DNA from: Pallidibacillus pasinlerensis
Lineage (GTDB): Bacteria; Bacillota; Bacilli; Bacillales; Caldibacillaceae
Direction of reading: 5' to 3'
Assembly: GCF_009996845.1 (NCBI RefSeq)
Contig: NZ_JAACYS010000024.1
Span: forward strand, 1 to 35,346
DNA length: 35,346 nt
This document shows positions 7,688-15,979 of this stretch, one piece after another; position 1 is the stretch's first letter, and the number at the start of each line of letters is the position of its first letter. The position numbers and the translations under genes are program-made. Under the pieces are notes generated by a model. The model was not told the origin of the DNA and searched no databases. It saw nothing but the letters and a program-made list of their open reading frames with translations.

Positions 7688-7928
7688 AATGTAGAGGCAA
7701 GACGAGAAAGATTAATAACACAACTATTGAAAGCAAACGAACATCCGTTACTTCTCGGCTTTTTATCCTTTTGATTGACACAGTACCAACAATAGATCCA
7801 ATTACCCAAACTAAAAAGTTCTGAATCCAAATTCTTATAGATACATTGTTCGCAACCATTGTAATAATTCCTATTAATATAGCTGGTAACATGTAAAAAT
7901 AAGTTGAAAAGTTTTTTAAATAACTCAC
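7674..7928 (-). pseudogene. truncated membrane protein fragment
   Basis: About 84 aa from GTG 7928, with AAAGGA upstream on the minus strand. It has three hydrophobic segments: YFYMLPAILIGIITMVA, FLVWVIGSIVGTVSI and LLSIVVLLIFLVLPL. The frame stops right where the decayed CDF sequence begins (around 7685), so I read it as the N-terminal part of a larger membrane protein cut by a deletion that joined it to the CDF remnant. The family is not recognised. It could still be expressed as a short membrane protein. Confidence 0.5.
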
Positions 7929-8000
7929 GGTGACTAGTCCTTTAATATGGTATTTTGGCAAAAAAATTCACACAGCCAGTATCTACTATCGTTAAATTCA

Positions 8001-8960
8001 TTAACTTACTTTTGTTCGTGATACTGTCTTAGAGGAATCCATCCCTTTATCATCTCGAAGATTCATAACAAGTACCCCAAAAGCTACTAATACAATTGCC
8101 ACTACCATCAATAGATTTAAACTTTCTCCAGGAATGAATATTGCTGATAACAGTGCACCGAAAACAGGTGTTAAAAATTTATAAATCGAGACTTTTCCTG
8201 CTTTATTATATTTTAAGACGGTTGTCCATAAAGCAAAGGCAACGGATGAAAGCAATGCCGCATAAATAAGTAAGCCCCAGCCAAATGGTGTAAAGGTCAT
8301 AGCCCCTGGACTTAGTTGCGGAACACCGATTACTAATAATAGGAGTGCCCCAAAGGTTAATTGCCAACCGGTTAATGTAACTGGATGAATATCGACGGCC
8401 AATTCCTTTGCCATAATAGTCGTTATAGCCGATGTTAGACCTGCTAAAATCATAAAGCCTTCCCCTGTTATCTGAAATTGAAATTGGAAGGATTCACCCC
8501 AATTTGCTAAAACTATACCAACAAAGCCGGTTAAAATACCAATTGCTTTTTTCCAGTTCAAATGGTCATTTTTATAATAAAAATGAGCTACGATTACAGC
8601 AAGGAATGTACCACTTGAAGAAAGAAGTGCTCCTTGCATACCAGAAACTTTAGCTAAACCGTTATAAAAGAAAAAATACTGTAAAGAAGTTTGAATCATC
8701 CCAAATAATATAACAATCCATACTTGGGATTTTTTAAACAATAATTTCTTTCTGTTTGTAAATAACATGAAAAATAGTATAAATAGCCCCGCTAATAAAA
8801 AGCGCATTCCAGCAAATACAATTTGCGCAATTACATCACCAGATTGTATTTGCAATTCAATATTACTTAGTTTTAATACAGGAAACGCACTCCCCCATAA
8901 AAGAGTACAGATTACCGCAAACCCAATTACCGTCCATTTATTTTGAAAAATACTATTCAA
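8001..8960 (-). CDS. EamA/DMT-family transporter
   Basis: 319 aa, about ten membrane segments in two EamA repeats (about 12-155 and 165-305). The first helix carries TLLWGSAFPVLKLS, typical of the drug/metabolite transporter superfamily. The second repeat shows GWGLLIYAALLSSVAFALWTT and ends FGVLVMNLRDDKG. The start is TTG 8960 with AGGAG 10 nt upstream. The family exports amino acids, metabolites or drugs, and the substrate cannot be told from sequence. No operon partner: the CDF/membrane remnants lie downstream and a gene-free stretch upstream. Confidence 0.88.
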   Translation of the reverse strand: MNSIFQNKWTVIGFAVICTLLWGSAFPVLKLSNIELQIQSGDVIAQIVFAGMRFLLAGLFILFFMLFTNRKKLLFKKSQVWIVILFGMIQTSLQYFFFYNGLAKVSGMQGALLSSSGTFLAVIVAHFYYKNDHLNWKKAIGILTGFVGIVLANWGESFQFQFQITGEGFMILAGLTSAITTIMAKELAVDIHPVTLTGWQLTFGALLLLVIGVPQLSPGAMTFTPFGWGLLIYAALLSSVAFALWTTVLKYNKAGKVSIYKFLTPVFGALLSAIFIPGESLNLLMVVAIVLVAFGVLVMNLRDDKGMDSSKTVSRTKVS

Positions 8961-9348
8961 TTAAAGCCAACTCCTCACTAATAAATATAACAATAAATAA
9001 TCATAACATAATGAGCGAACAAATTTACGAGGGAATTACTAGCATTCCACGAAGAATTTATAAAGAAGTGAACAATAAAGTGGTAACTTGAGGAAAGTAA
9101 CGTAGTTTTTTAGATTAATCTCTTTATACTATTAATAAAACAAAGTTGTATTATATGAAAAAATGGAGATAACAATATTATACTAAGCAAGGCTAAGTAA
9201 ATAAGACAACAACCCGAACAAGCAGAATTTTGCTTGTTTGAGTTGTTGTTGACATAAAAGAGCAAATAAGTAAACTTTGTTTTATGATATGTCAGGTTTC
9301 AACTATCTAATCTTGTGATGGTTGGTAATCTATTATTCTTTCTTTTAA
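8961..9348. other. gene-free region between the EamA gene and ptsH
   Basis: No gene seen on either strand. It contains the long hairpin at 9206-9249 and presumably the promoter of the EamA gene. Confidence 0.55.
9206..9249 (-). terminator. long stem-loop downstream of ptsH
   Basis: ACAACAAC and AACAAGCA pair with TGCTTGTT and GTTGTTGT around a 6-nt loop, with a symmetric 3x3 internal loop. The T-tract on the minus strand is weak (CTTATTT), so it may be a transcript 3'-end stabiliser rather than an efficient terminator. Confidence 0.55.
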
Positions 9349-9615
9349 TTACTCAGCCAAACCTTCTTTTTGTAATAATTCATCCAGTGCCTGAATGGCT
9401 TCTTTTTCGTCGCTACCATCTACTTTAATTACGACTTCAGCATTTTTAGAAAGTCCAAGTCCCATGATTCCCATGATGGATTTTAAGTTAACTGATTTTC
9501 CATTGTATTCTAGTTCTATATTTGAACTAAATTTACTTGCCTCTTTGACAATTAATGATGCTGGTCTAGCATGAATCCCACTTTCTTCAATAATTTTATA
9601 TGTTTTTTCTTCCAT
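9349..9615 (-). CDS. ptsH: phosphocarrier protein HPr
   Basis: 88 aa from ATG 9615, with AAAGGAGTG upstream; an in-frame TTG at 9624 is less likely. HPr carries phosphate from enzyme I to the EIIA domains. The catalytic His is in SGIHARPAS (His15) and the HprK regulatory Ser is in [12 protein letters not shown] (Ser46). With Ser46 present it can act as CcpA co-repressor, which fits the cre-like site upstream of treP. It lies about 100 nt after ptsG on the same strand. In Bacillus subtilis ptsG is followed by ptsH and ptsI, but here no ptsI follows, so enzyme I must be encoded elsewhere. Confidence 0.95.
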   Translation of the reverse strand: MEEKTYKIIEESGIHARPASLIVKEASKFSSNIELEYNGKSVNLKSIMGIMGLGLSKNAEVVIKVDGSDEKEAIQALDELLQKEGLAE

Positions 9616-9718
9616 TACAAACACTCCTTTAAGCTGAGATTAATAGTTCTTTGTCATTTTTATGGAGCTCATTCTTCGGAATAATAATACAAATCCTATT
9701 GAATTACCCCACCTTTAC

Positions 9719-11773
9719 CTACTTAATCGAAATAATATTTTCTTCTTTTGTTTTAACAGCACCTGTTTTTTCAAGAACGATACTTTCTCCTTCACTTAAA
9801 TTAGTGAAAACTATTGGTGTAATAATGGATGGTACACGTTCTTTAATGAAATTAAGATCCGCACGGAGTAATGGTTGTCCGGCTTTAACTTCTTCTCCTT
9901 CATTTACTAATGCTTCAAAACCTTCACCTTTTAGATTAACCGTGTCAATACCAAAGTGAATCAAGATCTCACGTCCACCTTCAGTCATTAATCCAATAGC
10001 ATGCTTTGTTGGAAATACATGAATGATCTTTCCATCTGCAGGTGCAACGACAAGTCCTTCTTCTGGTTCAATGGCAAAACCATCACCCATCATTTTCTGA
10101 GAAAATACTTGGTCTGGAACTTCACTTATTGGAATAAGTTTTCCCTTAATTGGAGAAATATATTTTTCATTGTTATTAACTTCACTTTGTAAAGTTTCAG
10201 GTTTTTCATTTGGTTGTGAGCTTTCTTCTTGATCTTTTGTTTTAACAGGACGCGGTTTCTTTCCGCTCATAATATCTTGGATTTGACTTTTCAATGTATC
10301 TGATTTCGGTCCAAAAATAGCTTGAATATTATTTCCTACTTCAAGTACACCAGCTGCACCTAATTTTTTCAATTCTTCTTTATCAACATTATGAATGTCA
10401 TTTACTTGAACACGTAATCGAGTGATACATGCATCTAAGTGAGCGATATTTTCTTGTCCACCCATTGCTTGAAGAATGTTATACGGAAGTTCATCCCCGT
10501 CAGACCCTGCACGTTCTTTTCCATTCGTCCCTTCATCATCTTCACGACCAGGTGTTTTTAAGTCGAATTTTACAATGAAGAAACGGAAGATGAAGTAGTA
10601 TAGAACTGCAAATACAAGACCTACAAGGATCACGAGCCACCACGGTTCTCTACCTGGTAAAATTCCAAATAGGAAGAAGTCTATGAAACCACCTGAGAAT
10701 GTATATCCAATATTAATATCTAACCATGTCAAGATTACAAAAGATAATCCGTCTAACACAGCATGAATAAGGAATAGTACTGGCGACAAGAACAAGAAAG
10801 TAAATTCAAGTGGTTCTGTAATACCAGTTAAAGCAGAAGTTAACGCTCCACCAGCAAAGATACCTGCAACAAGTTTTTTCTTTTCTGGTTTAGCAACATG
10901 ATACATAGCTAAGGCTGCTGCCGGTAAACCAAATAACATAACCGGAAATTCCCCAGCCATAAAATGACCTGCTGTTAGCTCAACTCCATCACGTAGCTGA
11001 GCAAAAAAGATTGTCATATCACCACGAACAACTTCTCCAGCTGCTGTTGTGTAAGAACCAAATTCATACCAGAATGGTGCATGGTAAATATGATGCAAAC
11101 CAAACGGGATCAGTAATCTTTTAATAAAACCAAACATAAATACAGCTAAATACGTACCTTCTTCAATTAACCACATGGAAGCTGAATTTAATGCATTTTG
11201 AACCGGTGGCCATACAATGAGTAGAATCAAGCCGACAACAAATGAAAACGCTGCCGTAACGATCGGAACAAATCGTTTTCCTGCAAAGAAACCAAGATAT
11301 GAAGGCATTTTAATATCATGATATTTATTATAACAAAATGCCGCAATTAAACCTATAATAATACCGCCGAAAACTCCGGTTTGCAGTGTTGGTATTCCTA
11401 AAACAGATGCAAAGCTGGGTTCTGTTCCAATATCATCAGCTGTCAAACCAAGCCACGAACCCATCACTTGGTTCATTACTAAATAACCTACAATTGCCGC
11501 TAATGCCGCTGCACCGTCACCAGCTAAACCAATAGCAACTCCTGCAGCAAACAACAAGGCTAGGTTTGAGAATATAATTCCCCCTGCGTCTTCCATTACA
11601 TCGCCTATAAGTTGAATCCAATCAGCTTGTAAAAATGGAAGTACATCGATCATGTTTTCTTGACCAATGGCATTACCAATACCTAGCAATAAACCAGCGG
11701 CAGGTAAAAGTGCCACAGGAAGCATAAGAGCTTTACCAACTTTTTGTAAAGCACCAAAAATTTTCTTAAACAT
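9719..11773 (-). CDS. ptsG: glucose PTS permease EIICBA
   Basis: 684 aa from ATG 11773, with GGAG 8 nt upstream; GTG 11782 overlaps the ribosome site. Domain order is EIIC (about 1-405, with [18 protein letters not shown] and [12 protein letters not shown]), EIIB (about 430-505, phospho-Cys 449 in LDACITRLR) and EIIA (about 540-670, phospho-His 606 in [10 protein letters not shown]). Acidic or glutamine-rich linkers join them. It imports and phosphorylates glucose. EIICBA order and length match Bacillus PtsG. NagE-like GlcNAc permeases have the same order, but the adjacent glcT and RAT leader point to glucose. Its EIIA domain could also serve EII proteins lacking one, such as the sucrose permease. 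Regulated by GlcT antitermination. Confidence 0.94.
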   Translation of the reverse strand: MFKKIFGALQKVGKALMLPVALLPAAGLLLGIGNAIGQENMIDVLPFLQADWIQLIGDVMEDAGGIIFSNLALLFAAGVAIGLAGDGAAALAAIVGYLVMNQVMGSWLGLTADDIGTEPSFASVLGIPTLQTGVFGGIIIGLIAAFCYNKYHDIKMPSYLGFFAGKRFVPIVTAAFSFVVGLILLIVWPPVQNALNSASMWLIEEGTYLAVFMFGFIKRLLIPFGLHHIYHAPFWYEFGSYTTAAGEVVRGDMTIFFAQLRDGVELTAGHFMAGEFPVMLFGLPAAALAMYHVAKPEKKKLVAGIFAGGALTSALTGITEPLEFTFLFLSPVLFLIHAVLDGLSFVILTWLDINIGYTFSGGFIDFFLFGILPGREPWWLVILVGLVFAVLYYFIFRFFIVKFDLKTPGREDDEGTNGKERAGSDGDELPYNILQAMGGQENIAHLDACITRLRVQVNDIHNVDKEELKKLGAAGVLEVGNNIQAIFGPKSDTLKSQIQDIMSGKKPRPVKTKDQEESSQPNEKPETLQSEVNNNEKYISPIKGKLIPISEVPDQVFSQKMMGDGFAIEPEEGLVVAPADGKIIHVFPTKHAIGLMTEGGREILIHFGIDTVNLKGEGFEALVNEGEEVKAGQPLLRADLNFIKERVPSIITPIVFTNLSEGESIVLEKTGAVKTKEENIISIK

Positions 11774-11811
11774 TTTTTTCACTCCTTTAGTGATTTTTAC
11801 AATAAATAAAT

Positions 11812-11906
11812 AGGCATGAGTAAAGACAATGTTTGTACATTAGTAGTATAACCTACTATTCGACAAACATGTCTAAAACTCATGCCTGAATAAATCAGTA
11901 ACACGT
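11812..11906 (-). promoter_or_regulatory. GlcT RAT antiterminator and overlapping terminator in the ptsG leader
   Basis: On the minus strand ACGTGTTACTGATT...TCAGGCATGAGT (about 11877-11906) matches the known ribonucleic antiterminator of ptsG. Its 3' part, AGGCATGAGT (11878-11887), pairs perfectly with ACTCATGCCT (11812-11821). The long terminator arm also contains AGACA-TGTTTGT / ACAAACA-TTGTCT and TAGTAG / CTACTA. RAT and terminator are mutually exclusive. GlcT binding to RAT allows ptsG transcription. Confidence 0.88.
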
Positions 11907-11917
11907 GTTTAAAATAT

Positions 11918-12769
11918 TTAATTTTGACTACCTAATTTACTATAAATTCTTTGCAAATGCATAGTCAAATATACTGCTTCTGCGCTTCCCACCGGTTTCT
12001 TTAATGCATTTTGCATTATTTTTATCAACTTCCAAGATAAATTATAGCAGAAAGGGTATTCATTTTGCAATGTTAAATTTATTTTAGTAGATTCCCCTAA
12101 TTCATCTCCTTCATGGGTCCTTTCAATAGCGAAGCGTAAGTGCCTGATAAGTCGAATATAGTCAATTGACTTTTTATCAATTTTCGCATTAAATGCATCC
12201 TCTATTACATCAATCATTTGTTTTATTAATTGTGAATGTTTATTAACTTCCCCTATTTTTTTATTTTTAATAGCACTGTGAATGTGTAACGTTATAAAAC
12301 CAATTTCATCTTCTGGTAAATGAATATTTAAAGCCTCATTCACAATTTTGACCACTTTAGATGCAATGTTAAATTCTTGAGGATACAAGTTTTTAGTTTC
12401 AACAAGAAAAGGATTGTGGATTGAAACCCCTTTCATCGTCCTGTATATGGAGAACATTAAATGGTCGGTCAATGCAACATGAATATGCTCATTTAATCTG
12501 GCGGTTGTGTGTTTTTTGATATATTCCATCGCATCAATGATTGCATCAAAAATTTCATTATCCATTTGAAGAAGTAAGGTTTTATATTGCTCTTGTTTAT
12601 CCTTATCCTTAAGGACAAATATTTTCTCGACTAATCGATCATCAAGCTGATCACCTTTTTTTCTATTAAAACCGATTCCTTTACCAATAAGGACTACTTC
12701 TTTATTTTCCTTATCTTCGGCTATTATGACATTATTGTTAAGTGCTTTTTTAACAGTGAACAAAGCCAT
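11918..12769 (-). CDS. glcT: transcriptional antiterminator GlcT (BglG family)
   Basis: 283 aa. The N-terminal CAT RNA-binding domain (1-60) shows NNNVIIAEDKENKEVVLIGKGIGF. PRD1 (about 65-170) has H103 in TDHLMFS and H162 in LHIHSA. PRD2 (about 175-280) has H210 in IRHLRFAIER and H271 in TMHLQRIY. PtsG phosphorylates a PRD histidine and inactivates GlcT when glucose is absent. Unphosphorylated dimers bind the RAT RNA. The gene ends 12 nt before the RAT element and lies directly upstream of ptsG, as in Bacillus subtilis. Autonomous expression is expected. Confidence 0.94.
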   Translation of the reverse strand: MALFTVKKALNNNVIIAEDKENKEVVLIGKGIGFNRKKGDQLDDRLVEKIFVLKDKDKQEQYKTLLLQMDNEIFDAIIDAMEYIKKHTTARLNEHIHVALTDHLMFSIYRTMKGVSIHNPFLVETKNLYPQEFNIASKVVKIVNEALNIHLPEDEIGFITLHIHSAIKNKKIGEVNKHSQLIKQMIDVIEDAFNAKIDKKSIDYIRLIRHLRFAIERTHEGDELGESTKINLTLQNEYPFCYNLSWKLIKIMQNALKKPVGSAEAVYLTMHLQRIYSKLGSQN

Positions 12770-13253
12770 ATCATTTCTCCATTCTAATAGTAATTTCTCT
12801 ATATTAATTATTAATCATAATATCTAGTAAAGGTCAATATTAATGAATAACTAAATTTATTATTTACAATTAAATGACATAACATCCATTTGAAAATAAA
12901 ATATCGTATTATACAGTTCAGATTATCCGACATCCAATTTTAGCAAACGCTAATTAAATCTACTGATAAAATAAGTTAAAAAGTGTTGCTTGGTTCTTTC
13001 GCCAAGGAACACTTTGAAAATATATAATATTGTTCCCACTTGCTTTTCAATATATAAGCTACTATTTTCAGTTGTCTGTTTCGTGTGAATATTCACTTTT
13101 ATTACCATCAACGGAAGTTAAACCTAATAACTACCCACTACAAATACTAATAGTATCATCCTCTTTTCAACTTGTGATTTAGTCCTTTCTATTATTACAT
13201 CCCTTACTGGGGATTCTATTTCTTATACACATCTAGCAAAGACAAGTATTAAG
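12770..13253. other. gene-free region upstream of glcT
   Basis: AT-rich and without a supported gene. It holds a hairpin at 12981-13014 and presumably the glcT promoter. Confidence 0.55.
12981..13014 (-). terminator. orphan hairpin with T-tract on minus strand
   Basis: AAGTGTT-G-CTTGG pairs with CCAAG-G-AACACTT around TTCTTTCG. On the minus strand it is followed by a short T5 run. No minus-strand gene lies directly upstream, so its role is unclear. Confidence 0.5.
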
Positions 13254-13562
13254 GTGCTAAGGAATAAAATAGTTTGGGATAAGATTAGTAATTCGTGCAC
13301 TATTCAGTTTCAAAGAAATTGGCCATACGGCTTTTTAGCTCAAATTATTGTCATTTTCATATTTTTATATGGAATCGGAAATTTAATCATCATGCTTTTG
13401 AGTTGGTTCTTTATTTCGGCTTTAGAAATGATGGGGATACAAGTAGCTAATCTAAACGCTACGTACAATGCTAGCCTTTACTTTTTGAAAAATATGACTG
13501 TTATACCTCTAACATTTGTTTATATACTGAATATGATTGGGTTTAGATCAACTAATCAATAG
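13254..13562 (+). CDS. small hypothetical membrane protein
   Basis: 102 aa from GTG 13254, with only a weak ribosome site (TTAAGG). The N terminus is polar. One long hydrophobic stretch runs about 28-57 (FLAQIIVIFIFLYGIGNLIIMLLSWFF is its core, shown in part) and a second about 77-96. It has no recognised domain. It is the only frame of this length in the region and is followed by the terminator at 13579, although that terminator points mainly toward the other strand. It could be a fragment of a larger gene. Confidence 0.4.
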   Translation: MLRNKIVWDKISNSCTIQFQRNWPYGFLAQIIVIFIFLYGIGNLIIMLLSWFFISALEMMGIQVANLNATYNASLYFLKNMTVIPLTFVYILNMIGFRSTNQ

Positions 13563-13578
13563 AAAAATACTTATCCAA

Positions 13579-13611
13579 CAAAAAAAACGCCCTTAGGATT
13601 AATAGGGCGTT
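13579..13611 (-). terminator. terminator of the acetate transporter gene
   Basis: Stem AACGCCCT (13586-13593) / AGGGCGTT (13604-13611). On the minus strand it is followed by about eight T, 26 nt after the stop of the satP-like gene. Confidence 0.88.
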
Positions 13612-13636
13612 GTATATTAACAAATTCTAGATTTAA

Positions 13637-14227
13637 TTAATTTTTCTCACCAATTGGTAAAATCGTTTTTCCATATACTTCGTTTAGCACTTGTGCCATA
13701 GCTGCATAAATGGCTGAGAATCCGCAAAGAATTCCTTCATAGCCTGCAATCGTTAAAATTAGGCTTGAACCTGTATAGTTTCCGATTGCCAGTAAGAAAA
13801 ATAGAATTGTTAGTGTTCCAAATACAACTTGTAACGCAGTATTAATACGTAAAGTGCCAATAAACATAAATAACGTAAATAGTCCCCACATAAATAGGTA
13901 AGCAGCCATTGATAATGAACTTGCCGCTTCTCCATAACCCATTAAAGGAAGAAGATTTAGAGCTACTAACGATAGCCAGAAAGCCCCGTAAGACGTAAAA
14001 GCAGTTGTACCGAATGTATTATTTTTTTTGAATTCCATAATACCCGCAATCAATTGCGCTAAACCGCCAAAAAAGATTCCCATACCTAATATCATGGCAT
14101 CTAAGGCAAAGAAACCGGCATTATGAATATTAAGTAGAATTGTTGTCATGCCAAATCCCATTAAACCTAGAGGAGCAGGATTTGCTGTAACTTCTGTGAT
14201 GTGTGTAACTGTCTGTTCCTTATCCAA
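13637..14227 (-). CDS. satP: acetate uptake transporter, GPR1/FUN34/YaaH (SatP) family
   Basis: 196 aa from TTG 14227, which has GGAG at 8-nt spacing. The GTG at 14236 overlaps that site and is less likely. Six membrane segments are visible. The family signature [14 protein letters not shown] lies just before the first helix (about 16-29), and [17 protein letters not shown] follows the second. Proteins of this family carry acetate or succinate with protons. The promoter region has two dyads flanking the -10, suggesting a repressor. Single gene with its own terminator. It diverges from the hlyD/ABC operon, but each side has its own promoter. Confidence 0.92.
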   Translation of the reverse strand: MDKEQTVTHITEVTANPAPLGLMGFGMTTILLNIHNAGFFALDAMILGMGIFFGGLAQLIAGIMEFKKNNTFGTTAFTSYGAFWLSLVALNLLPLMGYGEAASSLSMAAYLFMWGLFTLFMFIGTLRINTALQVVFGTLTILFFLLAIGNYTGSSLILTIAGYEGILCGFSAIYAAMAQVLNEVYGKTILPIGEKN

Positions 14228-14250
14228 TTGTTTCACTCCAAATATATGTA

Positions 14251-14303
14251 CTAGTGTTAAGACACTAGCATGTATTATTCGTACTGGTATACTAGTATGT
14301 CAA
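14251..14303 (-). promoter_or_regulatory. satP promoter with two operator-like dyads
   Basis: Minus strand: -35 TTGACA (14298-14303), 18-nt spacer, -10 AATAAT (14274-14279). A near-perfect 16-bp dyad, TACTAGTATACCAGTA, fills the spacer (14282-14297). A second dyad, CTAGTGT-N4-ACACTAG (14251-14268), lies at the predicted start point. Both have ACTAG in the arms. This layout suggests repression by a dimeric regulator. Confidence 0.6.
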
Positions 14304-14376
14304 TATTCATTAAGCTTATTGCTAGATTTATATATATTTTAAATATAAATATTTAGAAAATAATTTTTAAAAAATA

Positions 14377-14423
14377 TTGAAAAAACGTACTCTTTAGATT
14401 AATATGTAAATGTAAGTACTTAC
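14377..14423 (+). promoter_or_regulatory. promoter and palindromic operator of the ABC-export operon
   Basis: TTGAAA (14377-14382), exactly 17 nt, TAATAT (14400-14405). The perfect 12-bp palindrome GTAAGTACTTAC (14412-14423) covers the predicted start point. Palindromes of this kind are typical of TetR-family operators, and a tetR gene ends the operon. Confidence 0.7.
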
Positions 14424-14448
14424 TAACAATTTTAGGGAGGGATGAAAG

Positions 14449-15192
14449 TTGAAAAAATTAATGACTATTTTAACGATTAGTTTGTTGAGTGTTATGATAA
14501 TCGGCTGTTCAAATAAGGAAAAAATTTATTACGGCGTACTAGAAGCGGAAAAGGTAACCATTTATAGTCAGGTAGAGGGGGAAATTCAATCTATCGAAAA
14601 AGATGAACAAGAGGAAATAATACAAAATGATGTTTTAGGGAAAATTGACGACGAATACTATGAATTAAAAAGAAAAGAAGTCGAAGCAACTGTAGCGATG
14701 GTCGAAGCAAAAAGGAAAAAAGCAGAAGATAATAACGTATCTGATAGTGAGATGGATATGATCTTGGCTGAAATAGACCAAGCAAAAGCAATTTATGATC
14801 AGGCAGAGTACCAAAAGTCTAAAACTATTATTTCCGCTATCCAAGACGGTGTAATTTCAGAATGGCTTGTTAAAGAAGGAGATTATGTAAAAACTGGTAC
14901 TCCTTTAGTAACCATGTTTTCAAATAAACCACTAGAATTTACCATCTATGTACCTCAAACTGATTTGAAAGATTTTCAAATTGACCAGATTCTCAACATT
15001 AAATCAATTACATATCCAGACGAAACCTTTAAAGGAAAAGTAATTCAAATAGGTGATGAAGCTGTTTTTAGCCCTCAAAATAATGAAACACTCGAAGAAC
15101 AGGCAGAAAAGGTATTTCCTATTGATATACAAGTTACTGAAAATAAGGATAACAAATTAAAACCAGGTATGGATGTTACGGTCAGCTTTTAA
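14449..15192 (+). CDS. membrane-fusion (HlyD-like) lipoprotein of an ABC exporter
   Basis: 247 aa from TTG 14449, with GGGAGG at 8-nt spacing. Residues 1-20 are a lipoprotein signal ending in the lipobox MIIGC. Next comes a first biotinyl/lipoyl-like half (GVLEAEKVTIYSQVEGEIQSI), a coiled-coil hairpin of about 60 residues rich in Glu, Lys and Ala (about 70-120), the second lipoyl half (TIISAIQDGVISEWLVKEGDYV) and a beta-barrel tail ending in KPGMDVTV. It is a short periplasmic-adaptor-type protein, anchored outside the membrane. It should link to the ATPase and permease encoded next. The cargo is unknown; drug or peptide export is the usual role. Confidence 0.85.
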   Translation: MKKLMTILTISLLSVMIIGCSNKEKIYYGVLEAEKVTIYSQVEGEIQSIEKDEQEEIIQNDVLGKIDDEYYELKRKEVEATVAMVEAKRKKAEDNNVSDSEMDMILAEIDQAKAIYDQAEYQKSKTIISAIQDGVISEWLVKEGDYVKTGTPLVTMFSNKPLEFTIYVPQTDLKDFQIDQILNIKSITYPDETFKGKVIQIGDEAVFSPQNNETLEEQAEKVFPIDIQVTENKDNKLKPGMDVTVSF

Positions 15193-15216
15193 AACATTTC
15201 GAAAGAGGGTGTCCAT

Positions 15217-15978
15217 ATGAGTGAGTATGCTATTATTTGTGAAGGGTTAACTAAGCAATTCGGACAAATAATTGCAGTAAATTCAATTAATCTAAAAATA
15301 AAGAAGGGAACAATCTATGGGATTCTTGGTCCCAATGGATCTGGCAAATCAACGTTAATCCATATGCTATGTGGTGTTCTCCCGCAAACCAGTGGTTATG
15401 GTAGTGTATTAGGGTATGATATCCGAAAAGACCCTGAAAAAATAAAACAACGAATTGGCTATATGTCACAAAAATTCAGCCTTTATCTTGAATTGACAGT
15501 ACTCGAAAATTTACAATTTTATGGTGAAGTTTACGGAATTAAAAAAGATAAGCTAAAGGAAAGAATCAAACATTTAGTAGAAATTACCGGGTTAAGTGAC
15601 CGTCTGAATCAACGTTCTGGCACACTTTCCGGGGGGTGGAAGCAGCGATTAGCCCTTTGCTGCGCATTACTTCATGAACCAGACTTTTTAATCCTAGATG
15701 AACCAACTGCAGGAGTAGATCCTGTGTCAAGAAGAATATTTTGGGATATTATTCAAAGCTTAAGAGAAAAAGAAGTAACGGTATTAGTAACGACTCATTA
15801 TATGGATGAAGCACTAATATGCGATGAGATTGGTTTTATTTACTTTGGTAGATTATTAGTCAATGGAAAACCGAATGAAATTTTGAAACAACATCATGTG
15901 GAAACATTAGATGAATTATTTATTAAACTAGTTAAGCAGGAAGAAGCATCCTCTATATTTCAAAAAGGAAGTGTATAA
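15217..15978 (+). CDS. ABC transporter ATP-binding protein
   Basis: 253 aa. Walker A is GPNGSGKST at 38-46, Q-loop at Q85, signature LSGGW at 137-141 (Trp in place of Gln), Walker B FLILDEPTAGVDP from about 157, and the switch His in VTTHYMDEA. The LSGGW form is common in the YbhF-like drug/Na ATPases that pair with ABC-2 permeases and HlyD-like partners. The ribosome site is AAAGAGGG. The gene follows the lipoprotein gene by 24 nt, and the next gene starts at its stop codon, so the three genes are one operon. Confidence 0.93.
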   Translation: MSEYAIICEGLTKQFGQIIAVNSINLKIKKGTIYGILGPNGSGKSTLIHMLCGVLPQTSGYGSVLGYDIRKDPEKIKQRIGYMSQKFSLYLELTVLENLQFYGEVYGIKKDKLKERIKHLVEITGLSDRLNQRSGTLSGGWKQRLALCCALLHEPDFLILDEPTAGVDPVSRRIFWDIIQSLREKEVTVLVTTHYMDEALICDEIGFIYFGRLLVNGKPNEILKQHHVETLDELFIKLVKQEEASSIFQKGSV

Positions 15979-15979
15979 A

